DNA from: UBA5336 sp039818165
GTDB taxonomy: Bacteria > Pseudomonadota > Alphaproteobacteria > Caulobacterales > Hyphomonadaceae
NCBI GenBank assembly: GCA_039818165.1
Contig: JBCBUL010000016.1
Coordinates: 1 to 64,000, forward strand
Direction of reading: 5' to 3'
DNA length: 64,000 nucleotides
This document shows, piece after piece, positions 36,183-45,403 of the stretch. Every line of letters begins with the position of its first letter. Position 1 is the stretch's first letter. The position numbers and the translations under genes were made by a program. The notes beneath the pieces are model-generated. The model was not told the origin of the DNA. It was given only the letters and a program-made list of their open reading frames with translations, and made no database searches.

Positions 36183-36301
36183 GGTCTATCCTTCCCTCAA
36201 TTCGTCTTCCCAAAGCTCGCCGACGCTATGCCGGCGGCTTGGGGTGATGGTTGTTCCAGGGCCGAAGCCCCGCCGCGCCTTCGGGAGGAAAAGGCGCAGT
36301 C

Positions 36302-37696
36302 TCAGGCCCGCAGTTTGGCCATGTCTTTATCGATTGTGCGCATCCCAAGCAGGAAGAACACAGCTCCGATGACGAAAATGCCGACCACAATCGACAATCC
36401 AGTGCGGATACCGGCGAGTTCCGCGCCGCGGCACTCTGCGATCTGCAAGTCTGTAAGTGCTTCACCGGCTTTGCAGGTGGCGAGCGTCAGGTCTGCAATG
36501 TCAGACAGGTTGGCCGCGAAGAAATGGTCGATCAGGCCGCCTGCGAAAACAGGGCCTACGCCGTAGCCGATCAGATTTACCACGAACAGCAGGATAGCGA
36601 TCGCGGTGGCGCGCATCCGGGTCAGGACCACAGAGCCAGAGATCGCATACATCGGCCCGAGGTAGAAATACTGAAACAGGTTGGCGAATACGAGGACAAA
36701 CAAGATGGTCCAGGCGCCCGCTATCCAGTTCAACGCGACAACCTGCAGGATAAAGGCGAGGACAAGGCCTACTGCGGGTAACCAGAACGCGGACTTACCC
36801 TTGAAGACGTCCACCAATGCCCCGCAGAGCCATGTGCCGATTGCCCCGACCAGTGCCAGAGGTGCGAGAAAGAACAGCGCGGCTTCCTGCACGGTCATGC
36901 TGAAGGAGAATATGAGAAACTTCGTCACAAAGGTGACCAGCGCATAGCCGACGAATGACGCAAACATGCCGCCGAATGTGACGTACCAGAAGGTGGAGTT
37001 GCGGGAGAGCGCTTTCATCGTCTCGCCGATTCCCGGCTGTTCCGGGCGCACCGTGTCAGGGTCGTCGCTATAGCCGCGTGGTGGTTCCTTGACGAAGAAG
37101 ATGATCGCGAGACCGATGGGGATGCCGCAAAGGCCAACGAAGATGAATGTCTGGCGCCAGTCGACGTATCCCAGAAGCAGTCCCACAAAGAGTGCGGCAC
37201 AGAACGAGCCGATCGTCACGCCCGTGGAGTAGATGGACAGGGCAGGCGCCCGCTTCGATGGTTTGTAATAGTCGGCGATCAATGAGTTTGCCGGTGGGGT
37301 CAGGCCCGCCTCACCAATGCCGACGCCGAGCCTGAAGATAAGAAGCATCGCAAAACTGGTCGCCACGCCGCACAGGGCTGTCATCACGCTCCAAAATATG
37401 ATCGATACACCAATGATCAGCGTACGGTTGAAGCGCTCGGCCAGGCGCGCGATTGGGATGCCGAGGAAGGTGTAAAAAGTTGCAAACGCGATGCCGGTGA
37501 GCAAGCCGAACTGCAGATTCGTCATCGGAATATCTTGTTCGATATTCACCTGCAGGTACGAGATAATCACTCGGTCGATAAAGTTGAAAATGTAGGCAAT
37601 GAGCAGCGAACTCAGCACAAAGCTGCGGTATCCAAAGCTGCCGTAGGATTGTCCAACGTCTGCCACAGGGGTCTTCCCCGCCGTTTCATCGGTCAT
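36302..37696 (-). CDS. Spinster-type MFS transporter (upstream copy)
   Basis: This 464-residue protein has twelve helices and shares with its neighbour the start SYGSFGYRSFVLSSLLIAY, the loop GIPIARLAERFNRT and the helix-4 motif GVGIGEAGLTPPANSLIADYYKP (split in the middle by membrane helix 4). It is about 45 residues shorter because the late loop is smaller. The two copies probably arose by duplication and diverged in substrate. Its gene leads a leftward run ending with rnhA. Substrate unknown; the link with thrB is positional only. Confidence 0.85.
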   Translation of the reverse strand: MTDETAGKTPVADVGQSYGSFGYRSFVLSSLLIAYIFNFIDRVIISYLQVNIEQDIPMTNLQFGLLTGIAFATFYTFLGIPIARLAERFNRTLIIGVSIIFWSVMTALCGVATSFAMLLIFRLGVGIGEAGLTPPANSLIADYYKPSKRAPALSIYSTGVTIGSFCAALFVGLLLGYVDWRQTFIFVGLCGIPIGLAIIFFVKEPPRGYSDDPDTVRPEQPGIGETMKALSRNSTFWYVTFGGMFASFVGYALVTFVTKFLIFSFSMTVQEAALFFLAPLALVGAIGTWLCGALVDVFKGKSAFWLPAVGLVLAFILQVVALNWIAGAWTILFVLVFANLFQYFYLGPMYAISGSVVLTRMRATAIAILLFVVNLIGYGVGPVFAGGLIDHFFAANLSDIADLTLATCKAGEALTDLQIAECRGAELAGIRTGLSIVVGIFVIGAVFFLLGMRTIDKDMAKLRA

Positions 37697-37792
37697 GCCG
37701 ATCCTCCCAAGTCACAGCGTTGGTCGCCGCGTTTATCGTTGTGTTTGCAACGTAACGCAGCCTTCGCAGGTAGCAAGCGAATTTGCGTGCGA

Positions 37793-38476
37793 TCAGATCA
37801 GGCCCGCACTTTTGAAGCTGGTGACGCCGCCTTTGCCCGCAATCAAATGATCGTGGACTGTGATCTCGAGCGGGGTGAGCGCATCGATGATTTCGCGGGT
37901 CATATCGATGTCTGCGCGCGAAGGCGTCGTATCGCCTGAAGGATGGTTGTGCACCAGGATCAGCGCGCTGGCGGCAAGCTCCAGCGCGCGCCGCGCTATC
38001 TCGCGTGGATAGACCGGCGCATGGTCCACCGTGCCATGGCCCATGACCTCGTCGGCGATGAGCTGGTTTTTCCGGTCCAGAAAAATGACCCGGAACTGTT
38101 CGCGCGTTTCATGCTGTAAAGCCTGGCGCACATAGGCGAGCAGTGCATTCCACGACGATATCACGGGCCGGGCAGCGATCTCCTCGCGCGCGGCGCGCTG
38201 GTGAAGTTCATTTGTGGCCCGCAAATAGACCGCTGCTGTCTCGCCGATACCCTGGACCGACACCAGATCCTTCGACTCAGCGCTGAGAACCGCCGACAGG
38301 GACCCGAACCGTTTTAACAGAGCCTTCGCGATGGGCTTCACGTCCCGGCGCGGGATGAACGCGAACAACAGCGTTTCAAGCAGTTCGTAATCGTCCAGCG
38401 CCCCAGGCCCGCGTTTGAGCAGTTTGCCTCGCAGGCGTTCGCGATGGCCTTGCCAGTGGGGCTTGGTCTCGCTCAG
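37793..38476 (-). CDS. radC: RadC-family (JAB domain) protein with probable CTG start
   Basis: The 227-residue product has the family N terminus HRERLRGKLLKRGPGALDDY, the helix-hairpin-helix-like QGIGETAAVYL and a C-terminal MPN/JAB metalloprotease-like motif, HNHPSGDTTPSRADIDMT with EVMGHGTVDHAPVYP. Homology begins before the only ATG, GTG or TTG in frame (a TTG at 38368, within FAFIPRRD). Upstream in frame there is no standard start before a stop. A CTG at 38476-38474 overlaps the map TGA as CTGA, with GGAG eight bases before it, and gives a normal-length protein. I use it. Function of RadC proteins is unsettled; an older DNA-repair role was withdrawn. Confidence 0.8.
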   Translation of the reverse strand: MSETKPHWQGHRERLRGKLLKRGPGALDDYELLETLLFAFIPRRDVKPIAKALLKRFGSLSAVLSAESKDLVSVQGIGETAAVYLRATNELHQRAAREEIAARPVISSWNALLAYVRQALQHETREQFRVIFLDRKNQLIADEVMGHGTVDHAPVYPREIARRALELAASALILVHNHPSGDTTPSRADIDMTREIIDALTPLEITVHDHLIAGKGGVTSFKSAGLI

Positions 38477-39303
38477 CCTTGAGGCTCCACTGTATAGGGC
38501 TTGTGATAGCCTTTGGGGCTGGTGGTGAAAATCTCAACGCCGTCCTTGGTGACGCCGACGGAGTGCTCGAACTGGGCAGAGAGCTGCCGGTCCCGCGTCA
38601 CGGCGGTCCAGCCATCGGACAGGATCGCAGCGTCCTTGCGGCCAAGATTCAGCATCGGCTCGACCGTGAAAAACATGCCAGGCTCGAGGATCGGGCCGGT
38701 GCCCGCCTTGGCATTGTGCACAACGTTCGGTTCATCGTGGAACAGGCGCCCGAGGCCGTGGCCGCAAAAATCATCTACCACTGCGAGGCGATTCTTGCGG
38801 GCGATGGCGGCAATGGCCGCGCCGATATCGCCGAGATGCGCGCCAGGTTTGATTGCTTCGATACCGGCCATGAGCGCATCATAGGTCAGGTCCATCAGCC
38901 GTTCGGCCTTCCGCTTCGGCGTCCCGGCGGCAAACATCCGGCTGTGGTCACCATGCCAGCCATCGACGATAACGGTGACATCAATGTTCATGATGTCGCC
39001 ATCCTTGAGGACGCGGGGGCCAGGGATCCCGTGGCAGATGACATGATTGAGGGAAATGCACGACGCGTGGCGATAGCCGCGATAGCCAATCGTGGCGGAC
39101 TGGGCGCCATGATCATAGACAAAGGTCCGGATCAGATCATCCAGATGGCCGGTCGTGACTCCCGGCTTCACTTCGCCCACCAGCATATCCAGGCATTCCG
39201 CGACCAGGCGGCCTGCCGCGCGCATGCCTTCAAAGCCCGCTGCATCATGGATGCGGATTTCACCCGTGCGCATGGGCATGAGGTCGGTTTGGACGGTGCT
39301 CAT
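38473..39303 (-). CDS. map: Methionine aminopeptidase, type I
   Basis: This 276-residue enzyme removes the initiator Met from new proteins. The five metal ligands can be placed: Asp in NIDVTVIVDGWHGDHSRMF (two), His in CGHGLGRLFHDEP, Glu in FFTVEPMLN and Glu in AQFEHSVGVT. HASCISLNHVICHGIPG is a family signature. ATG 39303 is one base from the sfsA stop at 39305 and yields the standard length; the upstream extension overlaps sfsA. The map stop region overlaps radC in a CTGA arrangement. Confidence 0.95.
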   Translation of the reverse strand: MSTVQTDLMPMRTGEIRIHDAAGFEGMRAAGRLVAECLDMLVGEVKPGVTTGHLDDLIRTFVYDHGAQSATIGYRGYRHASCISLNHVICHGIPGPRVLKDGDIMNIDVTVIVDGWHGDHSRMFAAGTPKRKAERLMDLTYDALMAGIEAIKPGAHLGDIGAAIAAIARKNRLAVVDDFCGHGLGRLFHDEPNVVHNAKAGTGPILEPGMFFTVEPMLNLGRKDAAILSDGWTAVTRDRQLSAQFEHSVGVTKDGVEIFTTSPKGYHKPYTVEPQG

Positions 39304-39304
39304 T

Positions 39305-40027
39305 TCAGCTTTGCCCCAAGGCTTCTTCCGCGGGCACCCATGGAAGGGCACGCCGCACTGTGATTTCGCTTTCACTGATATGACAGTCATGGATGAGAAC
39401 TTCCACCCCTGCCGCCGCTGCTGTGATCAGCCCTTGATGATATGTAGGGTCCAGGTCGGGGGCTGTCGCAAAGGTTTCGCAGTCGCTGCGCTGGACAATA
39501 AACAGCATCACCGCGCGGTGCCCGGCCCTCACCATCGCCGCCAGATCCTCAAGGTGTTTCGCGCCCCGGCTGGTGACGCTGTCGGGAAACTCCGCCAGCC
39601 CAGGCCTGCGCATCAGGTGACAGTTCTTGACCTCGACGAACGTCTTCTCCCCGCCCGTTTCAAGAAGGATATCAATGCGTGAACGCTCGGCATACTTCAC
39701 TTCCCGGCGCAGCGTATCGAAACCTGTCAGAGCCGGGATTTTTCCCGCCTCGATGGCCTCTTGAGCCAGCTTGTTGGGGTTGTTGGTGTTGATCGCCACC
39801 AGTCCGCCATCGGCTTCCACCAGTTCCAAGGTATGTTTCAGCTTGCGCTTTGGATTGTCAGACGTGGACAGCCAGACCCGGCTGCCCGGCGCCTTCAGGC
39901 CCATCATTGATCCGGGGTTTGGGCAATGGACCGTGATCTCCTCTCCGGTCTCTGTCAGCGTGACATCGGCGAGGAAGCGGTTGTAGCGGCGGTGCAGTGT
40001 GGCGGGGATCAAGGATGGCAAACGCAT
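39305..40027 (-). CDS. sfsA: SfsA family DNA-binding/nuclease-like protein
   Basis: This 240-residue protein matches SfsA (sugar fermentation stimulation). Visible signatures are the opening RRYNRFLADVTL, VHCPNPGSMMGL near residue 45, and a nuclease-like core SRIDILLETGGEKTFVEVKNCHL (about 115-137). FPDSVTSRGAKHLEDL lies near 146. In the family the core resembles PD-(D/E)XK nucleases. ATG 40027 gives the family N terminus MRLPSLIPATLHRRY, residues 1-15. It is the promoter-proximal gene of a leftward run and is divergent from the TauD-type gene, 64 bases away. Confidence 0.92.
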   Translation of the reverse strand: MRLPSLIPATLHRRYNRFLADVTLTETGEEITVHCPNPGSMMGLKAPGSRVWLSTSDNPKRKLKHTLELVEADGGLVAINTNNPNKLAQEAIEAGKIPALTGFDTLRREVKYAERSRIDILLETGGEKTFVEVKNCHLMRRPGLAEFPDSVTSRGAKHLEDLAAMVRAGHRAVMLFIVQRSDCETFATAPDLDPTYHQGLITAAAAGVEVLIHDCHISESEITVRRALPWVPAEEALGQS

Positions 40028-40091
40028 GGCTTTCCCATAGACCGTCCTTGGCTTAGCGTGAACCAAAAGAACAAGACCCGGAGGACACCCC

Positions 40092-40946
40092 ATGACGCTT
40101 CACGCTGACCCGGCGCAGTTCACGCGCTTTCAGGCACGCCCTTTGACCCCCGCCATTGGCGCTGAAATCGAAGGCATCGATCTGCGAAACCTGACCGATG
40201 AACTGATCGCCGAACTTCGCCAAGCCTTGCTGACCTATCAGGTCATCTTCTTCCGTGACCAGGATATTGGCCGCGCTGAGCATATCGCCTTCGCACGCGC
40301 GTTCGGTGATCTCGAAATCCACCCGGCCACGCCGAAAGAACAGGATGACCGCGAAGTCCTGCGGATTGCCCACGGGCCGAAATCGCGCGGGTCGGAGAAC
40401 ATGTGGCACTCGGACGTGACCTGGCGGGCCGAGCCCTCTCTGGGCTCAATCCTGCGCGCGATCGAAATCCCGCCCGTGGGCGGCGACACGCTGTTTGCCA
40501 ATATGCAGCTGGCCTATGAGCGTCTGGACGAGGAAACCAGAACGCTGATCACCGGTCTCACGGCGGTCCACGATATTGCCCGCGTGTTTGCCAAGCGCCT
40601 GAACAAGAAGCCCGAAGACCTTCACGATAAATACCCGCCCATGGAGCACCCCGTTGTGCGCACCCATCCTGAGACAGGCACTCGTACGCTGTATGTGAAC
40701 GGCGCTTTCACAAGCCACATCAAGGATATGGATCGCTCGCAGAGCGATGACCTTCTGGCGCGGCTGTATCGCGCGGCAGCCAATCCGGAAATCCAATGCC
40801 GGTTTCGTTGGGCGCCGGGATCGATCGCGTTCTGGGACAATCGGGCGTGCCAGCATTTTGCTGCGTCTGATTACTATCCGGATGTTCGGGTCATGGAACG
40901 CGTCACCATTGCCGGTTGCCGACCCTATTTCGATGCGGCGGCCTGA
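40092..40946 (+). CDS. TauD/TfdA family alpha-ketoglutarate-dependent dioxygenase
   Basis: This 284-residue enzyme has the 2-His-1-carboxylate iron site: WHSDVT near residue 103 and a distal His in WDNRACQHFAASDYYPD near 252. The 2-oxoglutarate-binding Arg is in RVMERVTI, downstream of it. The segment VIFFRDQDI near residue 50 is typical. The family oxidises taurine, aryloxyacetates, sulfate esters or similar; the substrate here is unknown. A GGAGG site precedes ATG 40092. It lies about 95 bases upstream of a beta-lactamase-like lipoprotein on the same strand and may share its transcript. Confidence 0.9.
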   Translation: MTLHADPAQFTRFQARPLTPAIGAEIEGIDLRNLTDELIAELRQALLTYQVIFFRDQDIGRAEHIAFARAFGDLEIHPATPKEQDDREVLRIAHGPKSRGSENMWHSDVTWRAEPSLGSILRAIEIPPVGGDTLFANMQLAYERLDEETRTLITGLTAVHDIARVFAKRLNKKPEDLHDKYPPMEHPVVRTHPETGTRTLYVNGAFTSHIKDMDRSQSDDLLARLYRAAANPEIQCRFRWAPGSIAFWDNRACQHFAASDYYPDVRVMERVTIAGCRPYFDAAA

Positions 40947-41041
40947 TTTCACGCCAGCTTGATGGCTTTCTGATCGCGTGGGCCTTGCTGACGGGGACCA
41001 CGCGCGGCACATCTGTCGCGAAACTCAAGGAGCGCCCTTCC

Positions 41042-42367
41042 ATGGTCCGTAGTCTAATGACGTTGGCGATTTCCGCTGCTGTACTTTGTGCGGGGTGCAC
41101 CGCGCCTGATGCCAGCCCTCGCGCCCCGTCTTTCGTAGAAAGCTTCGCCGAAACATGGCCTGACTATTCAACCGAAGACACAGGCACCGCCTTTTCGCCC
41201 GAGGGTATCGCCGCCCTGGAAGCGCGCATGGCGCAATTTGTCGAAGATGGCGAAACCCAGGGCATTTCCACGCTCTTGCTGAAAGATGGGCAGGTCGTGA
41301 GCCACATGCAGGCGGGCATTCGCCGTGCGAGCGACGCGGCGCCTCTCACCGAGGATACTATTTACCGCATCTACTCCATGTCGAAGCCGATTACGGCGGT
41401 GGCCCTGTTTATCCTCTATGAAGAAGGGGCGTTTGAGCTTGACGATCCCGTCACCAAATTCATCCCCGAATTCGAGAATCTGCAGGTCTATGTCGAGGGC
41501 GCCGAGCCTGTACCCATCGACCGCGCACCAACCATGGCTGAGGTGATGAGCCATACGGCAGGCTTTGCCTATGGACTTTCCGATGTCACGCCGCCCGATG
41601 CGGAGTTGCGTGCGGCCGCGGTGTTGTACCAGCCCGACATGCAGAGTTTCATCGATGTCGTGGCTGGCACGCCGCTCCTGCAATCGCCGGGTGAAGACTG
41701 GTACTACTCAGTGTCCAGCGACATCAAAGGCGCTATCGTGGAGCGGATTTCCGGCCAGAGTTTTGAGAGCTTCCTGCAGGAACGCCTGTTCGACCCGCTC
41801 GGCATGGATGATACCGGCTTCACAGTGCCACTCGATGATTATGACCGGTTCTCCGACGTCTGGGCCTGGGACCCTGAGTCCGAAACCTACGTCACCAATC
41901 CGTATCCCTGGGCCATGTTCCTCGATACGACTGTTGGCATGCGTTCGGGCGGTGGCGGTATGGTGTCCACACTGGATGACTATGCCCGGTTCACCCAGAT
42001 GCTGCTGGACGACGGCGCATTCGGCGATACGCGCATTCTGAAGCCCGAGACGGTGGCTCTGCTAACGACCAACACTTTGCGCGAAGACCAGTCCATCTTT
42101 ACCGACGGCACGATGGGGCCTGCGATCAGTGGCATGGGGTTCGGCCTGGGTGTCGGGACGATCGACGGTCCGCCAGCCACGGACCGGGGATATGGGCCCG
42201 GCACCCACTATTGGGGCGGGGCGGCAGGCACATGGTACTGGATCGACCCGGAGCACGACCTGGTGTTCATCGGCATGATCCAGCGTTTCAGAGCGGGCGC
42301 GCCACCGGTCGACTTCCGCGCGATTTCCGCCCAGCACGTCTACGATGCGATGGTGGGTGATGAGTGA
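41042..42367 (+). CDS. Serine beta-lactamase-like hydrolase lipoprotein
   Basis: This 441-residue protein has a lipoprotein signal with lipobox LCAGC near residue 18. Class C beta-lactamase/esterase signatures follow: SMSKPITAV near residue 110 (SxxK nucleophile) and YYSVSSDIKG near 222 (YxN-like). A late GTHYWGGAAGTWYWIDP near 386 corresponds to the KTG-like region. It is probably a periplasmic, lipid-anchored esterase or peptidase rather than a true beta-lactamase. ATG 41042 starts the lipoprotein signal; the upstream frame overlaps the dioxygenase gene. Its stop lies inside the next start region, an eight-base overlap, so a CinA-N-like gene is coupled. Confidence 0.88.
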   Translation: MVRSLMTLAISAAVLCAGCTAPDASPRAPSFVESFAETWPDYSTEDTGTAFSPEGIAALEARMAQFVEDGETQGISTLLLKDGQVVSHMQAGIRRASDAAPLTEDTIYRIYSMSKPITAVALFILYEEGAFELDDPVTKFIPEFENLQVYVEGAEPVPIDRAPTMAEVMSHTAGFAYGLSDVTPPDAELRAAAVLYQPDMQSFIDVVAGTPLLQSPGEDWYYSVSSDIKGAIVERISGQSFESFLQERLFDPLGMDDTGFTVPLDDYDRFSDVWAWDPESETYVTNPYPWAMFLDTTVGMRSGGGGMVSTLDDYARFTQMLLDDGAFGDTRILKPETVALLTTNTLREDQSIFTDGTMGPAISGMGFGLGVGTIDGPPATDRGYGPGTHYWGGAAGTWYWIDPEHDLVFIGMIQRFRAGAPPVDFRAISAQHVYDAMVGDE

Positions 42368-43130
42368 TCCGAGCGCTGCCATAGTCCTGATCGGGGACGA
42401 GCTTCTCTCCGGCCGTACGCGCGATATCAACCTGCAACAGATCGCGCAGTTTCTGGCGCCGATCGGGATCCCGGTGAAAGAGACGCGTATCGTCAGTGAC
42501 GAACAGGCAGACATCGTCGCTGCCGTGAACGCGCTGCGGGCGAGCTATACCTATGTCTTTACCACCGGGGGCATCGGACCGACCCATGATGACATTACCG
42601 CCGACGCCATAGCCGCCGCATTTGGCGTCGGCATCAGCAAGCATCCCGATGTCATGGCAGACCTGACCAAGCGCTACGCCGCGATGGAGACCGACTTCAC
42701 CGAGGCCCGCCAGCGCATGGCGCGTATCCCCCAGGGCGCGAGCCTCATCGCCAATCCCGTCTCCGGCGCGCCGGGGTTCCAGATGGAAAACGTCTTCACG
42801 CTCGCAGGTGTACCCGCCATCGTGCGAGGCATGCTGGAGGATGTGGGCCACCGCCTTGAAGGCGGCGATGTGATCCAATCCATCACCATCCGCGGGAAAG
42901 GCCTGCGCGAGGGAGATATCGCCGAGGCCCTCGGCCAACTCTCTGAAGATATGGCCGGCGTGAGTTTCGGGTCGTATCCATGGTTTCGCTCTCTCGAGGA
43001 CAGCGGCGTCCAAGTTGTTGCGCGCACAACGAGTGCCGACTTGCTGGTGCGTGCCGAGAAAGAGATTTGCCAATTGATGCGCGGAGTGGGCGTTGAGCCC
43101 GAACCCGTCAACGGGTCGGCAGAGACATGA
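42360..43130 (+). CDS. Competence/damage-inducible CinA N-domain-like molybdopterin-binding protein
   Basis: This 256-residue protein has the MoCF_biosynth fold. Signatures are IGDELLSGRTRDIN near residue 12, TTGGIGPTHDDIT near 64 and IANPVSGAPGFQ near 130. It matches stand-alone CinA N-terminal domains, which hydrolyse ADP-ribose or related nucleotides (COG1058), and lacks the nicotinamide-nucleotide amidase C-terminal domain. ATG 42360 overlaps the lipoprotein gene by eight bases. Its stop overlaps the next start as ATGA. It is probably cytoplasmic. Confidence 0.88.
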   Translation: MSDPSAAIVLIGDELLSGRTRDINLQQIAQFLAPIGIPVKETRIVSDEQADIVAAVNALRASYTYVFTTGGIGPTHDDITADAIAAAFGVGISKHPDVMADLTKRYAAMETDFTEARQRMARIPQGASLIANPVSGAPGFQMENVFTLAGVPAIVRGMLEDVGHRLEGGDVIQSITIRGKGLREGDIAEALGQLSEDMAGVSFGSYPWFRSLEDSGVQVVARTTSADLLVRAEKEICQLMRGVGVEPEPVNGSAET

Positions 43131-43648
43131 TCCGGCGCCTTGGCACCATCCCCGCCCTGGCCATTACCGGCACGATCATGGTGGTCACTCATCTGGTGAT
43201 CCACCTTTTCTTTGTGCCCGGCACCGGCGGAACGCTCCTGGATTTTACGCTCACGGGAAAAGCCGCCCAGGAAGCCCTGATGGTTTTGAAGGGGCGACCG
43301 AACGCCGTTGGCATCCATATCTATCTCTCGGCGGGGGTCGATATGATATACCCGCTGGCCTATGGCGCTTTCGTCGCGGGCATCTGTTTCCGCTATGGCG
43401 CCCCGCGCGGGTGGTTGCTGGCCCTGCCGATTCTGGGCGCGGCGGGATTTGATATCGCTGAAAACCTCGTTCAGGTCTGGGCGCTCACGGGCGATGCGGG
43501 CGTGCTGGTGGCCAAACCCTTTGTGACGCTGCCCAAGTTTGTCTTGGCGGCCATCGGCTCATTGATTGCGCTCTGGCTTTGGGCGCGGGTCACCTTTGGC
43601 GGCAAGCCGCTTGATCCATTCTTCCACTTCCCGGGAAAGCAGAGCTAG
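43127..43648 (+). CDS. Multi-pass membrane protein of unknown function
   Basis: This 173-residue protein has four hydrophobic helices (about 8-32, 72-90, 95-118 and 132-155) and a short charged segment around residue 50 (LKGRPNAVG). I recognise no family. The ATGA overlap with the CinA-N-like gene suggests coupled translation. The gene ends tail-to-tail with the cNMP/reductase gene; both stops share the four bases CTAG at 43645-43648. Function unknown. Confidence 0.65.
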   Translation: MIRRLGTIPALAITGTIMVVTHLVIHLFFVPGTGGTLLDFTLTGKAAQEALMVLKGRPNAVGIHIYLSAGVDMIYPLAYGAFVAGICFRYGAPRGWLLALPILGAAGFDIAENLVQVWALTGDAGVLVAKPFVTLPKFVLAAIGSLIALWLWARVTFGGKPLDPFFHFPGKQS

Positions 43649-45327
43649 CCTGCATTCAGCGCCTTGTGGATGTCGCTGACCACCACTGAGCCTTCTCCCA
43701 CGGCAGATGCGACCCGCTTCACAGACCCCGTGCGCACATCCCCAACCGCATAGATGCGCGGCCAGCTCGTCTCGAACAGGGATGGCATGCGATCGAGGCT
43801 CCAGCCGGCGCGGACCAGTTCAGACGGACCGAGGTCCGGCCCGGTTTTCATGAAGCCCTTATCATCCCGGCACAGCGTCTCGGGCAGCCATTGGGTAAAC
43901 GGCGCAGCGCCGATGAAGAGAAAGACATAGCCCAGGGGATAACGGGTTTCCTCACCCGTGGCGGTATTCTTCCACGTCACTTCGGTCAGCCTGTCTTCGT
44001 CGGGCGCAGCGCCGTCCACGCCGTGGAGCGCGCTGATCTGCTTTTGTGGATGCAGATGGATGTTTGGCGTCTCTTCCAGGCGGCGGACGAGATATTCCGA
44101 CATGGTTTCGCGAATATCGGCCCGGCGATACACGACGTGCACTTCCTTTGCCGTCTGGGACAGGAACACCGCGCCCTGACCTGCGGAGTTTCCAGCGCCC
44201 ACAACGGCGACCGCTTGCCCGCCGCAAAGCTGGGCCTCCATCGGTGTTGCGCCATAATAGATGCCGCGACCTTCATAGCGTTCCAGATTGTCGATCGGGA
44301 GTTTGCGATACTGCGCTCCGGTGGCGATGACGACCGCGCGCGATTTCAGCTTCCGGCCATCGCGCAGGGTGATGCAGTAATCTTCGCCTTCCTTGTTCAA
44401 CGCCTGACCCTTTGCCGGGCTGGCAATTCGGGCGCCAAACTTCTGGGCCTGAACACTGGCGCGCTCGGCCAGTTCGCGGCCGGAAACGCCCATGGGAAAG
44501 CCGAGATAGTTCTCGATTTTTGACGAGGTGCCAGCCTGACCGCCGGGGCCATCTGTGTCGAGGGTGAGCACTGACAGCCCTTCGCTGGCCGCATAGACGG
44601 AGGCCGCAAGACCGGCTGGCCCGGCGCCGACGACAATCACGTCCGCGCACGCTCCATCGGGCAGGAGGTCGAGGCCAAAGGCTTCCGACAGGTCTTCAAT
44701 CGTTGGCTTCACCAGCACCTGGGATGAGCCACGCACGCACACCGGCAGATCTTCCTTGGCGATCCCGCGCGACTCCATGATGCGCTGGGCCACCTCGTCC
44801 ACATCGGGCGCCAGCCAAGTGTGCGGGATGGCGTGTTTCGTCAGCAAGTCTCGCGCAGCAAAGACGGTTCGGTCCTGAGCATTGCCGATGATCAGTGTGG
44901 AGGCCACGCCGCGGGTCCTGCCAAAGTCCCGGCGGGCGGTCAGGGTTCTGACGAAGATGTCGGACAGTGCGGAATTCTCGACGAGAAGGCGCTGGAACCT
45001 GTCATAGGGAATGTGGAGAAGCTCGCCCGCCTCGCCCATTTCCACGCGTGCCAGCGAAGACTGGCCCGTGAGCACGCCGAGGTCGCCGGCGAACTGGCCA
45101 GCTTCCATATAGCCCACGCGACGGGGACCTTCTTCAGGGATCTCAACGATGATGTCCGTCTGTCCCGACAGGGTGACGAGCATATCAATCTGGGACTCGC
45201 CCTCTTGGACAAGGAGCTCACCCTTTTCATGGGCGCGCACTTCGCCAAATGGCTTGAGGAGGGCCAGCTCCGCTTCGGAAAATGTGTAGTTGACATCGGC
45301 TGGGGCGGGGGCATCGCGCTGTGTCAC
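43645..45327 (-). CDS. cNMP-binding-domain / thioredoxin-reductase-like FAD oxidoreductase fusion
   Basis: This 560-residue protein has a cNMP-binding-like domain (about 15-130), a thioredoxin/glutaredoxin-like linker domain (about 150-230; TLIIGNAQDRTVFAARDLL onward, no CxxC) and a reductase module (about 245-560). The module's FAD motif is VIVVGAGPAGLAASVYAAS and its NADPH motif VAVVGAGNSAGQGAVFLS. No redox CxxC is seen, so it resembles ferredoxin-NADP+ reductases more than true thioredoxin reductase. The cNMP-site Arg seems replaced by Ser (GQSSLARV), so ligand binding is doubtful. The GTG at 45327 has a GGAGAG site upstream; a longer frame to 45792 is antisense to the divergent hydratase gene. 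It probably acts as a regulated flavin reductase. Confidence 0.85.
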   Translation of the reverse strand: MTQRDAPAPADVNYTFSEAELALLKPFGEVRAHEKGELLVQEGESQIDMLVTLSGQTDIIVEIPEEGPRRVGYMEAGQFAGDLGVLTGQSSLARVEMGEAGELLHIPYDRFQRLLVENSALSDIFVRTLTARRDFGRTRGVASTLIIGNAQDRTVFAARDLLTKHAIPHTWLAPDVDEVAQRIMESRGIAKEDLPVCVRGSSQVLVKPTIEDLSEAFGLDLLPDGACADVIVVGAGPAGLAASVYAASEGLSVLTLDTDGPGGQAGTSSKIENYLGFPMGVSGRELAERASVQAQKFGARIASPAKGQALNKEGEDYCITLRDGRKLKSRAVVIATGAQYRKLPIDNLERYEGRGIYYGATPMEAQLCGGQAVAVVGAGNSAGQGAVFLSQTAKEVHVVYRRADIRETMSEYLVRRLEETPNIHLHPQKQISALHGVDGAAPDEDRLTEVTWKNTATGEETRYPLGYVFLFIGAAPFTQWLPETLCRDDKGFMKTGPDLGPSELVRAGWSLDRMPSLFETSWPRIYAVGDVRTGSVKRVASAVGEGSVVVSDIHKALNAG

Positions 45328-45403
45328 GTCGCGTCTCTCCTTGGCAGGCCGGGCGCCCGCGTTAAGCTTGGCCCTACAGATAGAGACTCGGTGGAGGAAT
45401 GCC

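Noticed and set aside
38368..38370. TTG as the radC start
   Set aside because: It would delete the conserved HRERLRGKLLKRGPGALDDY segment.
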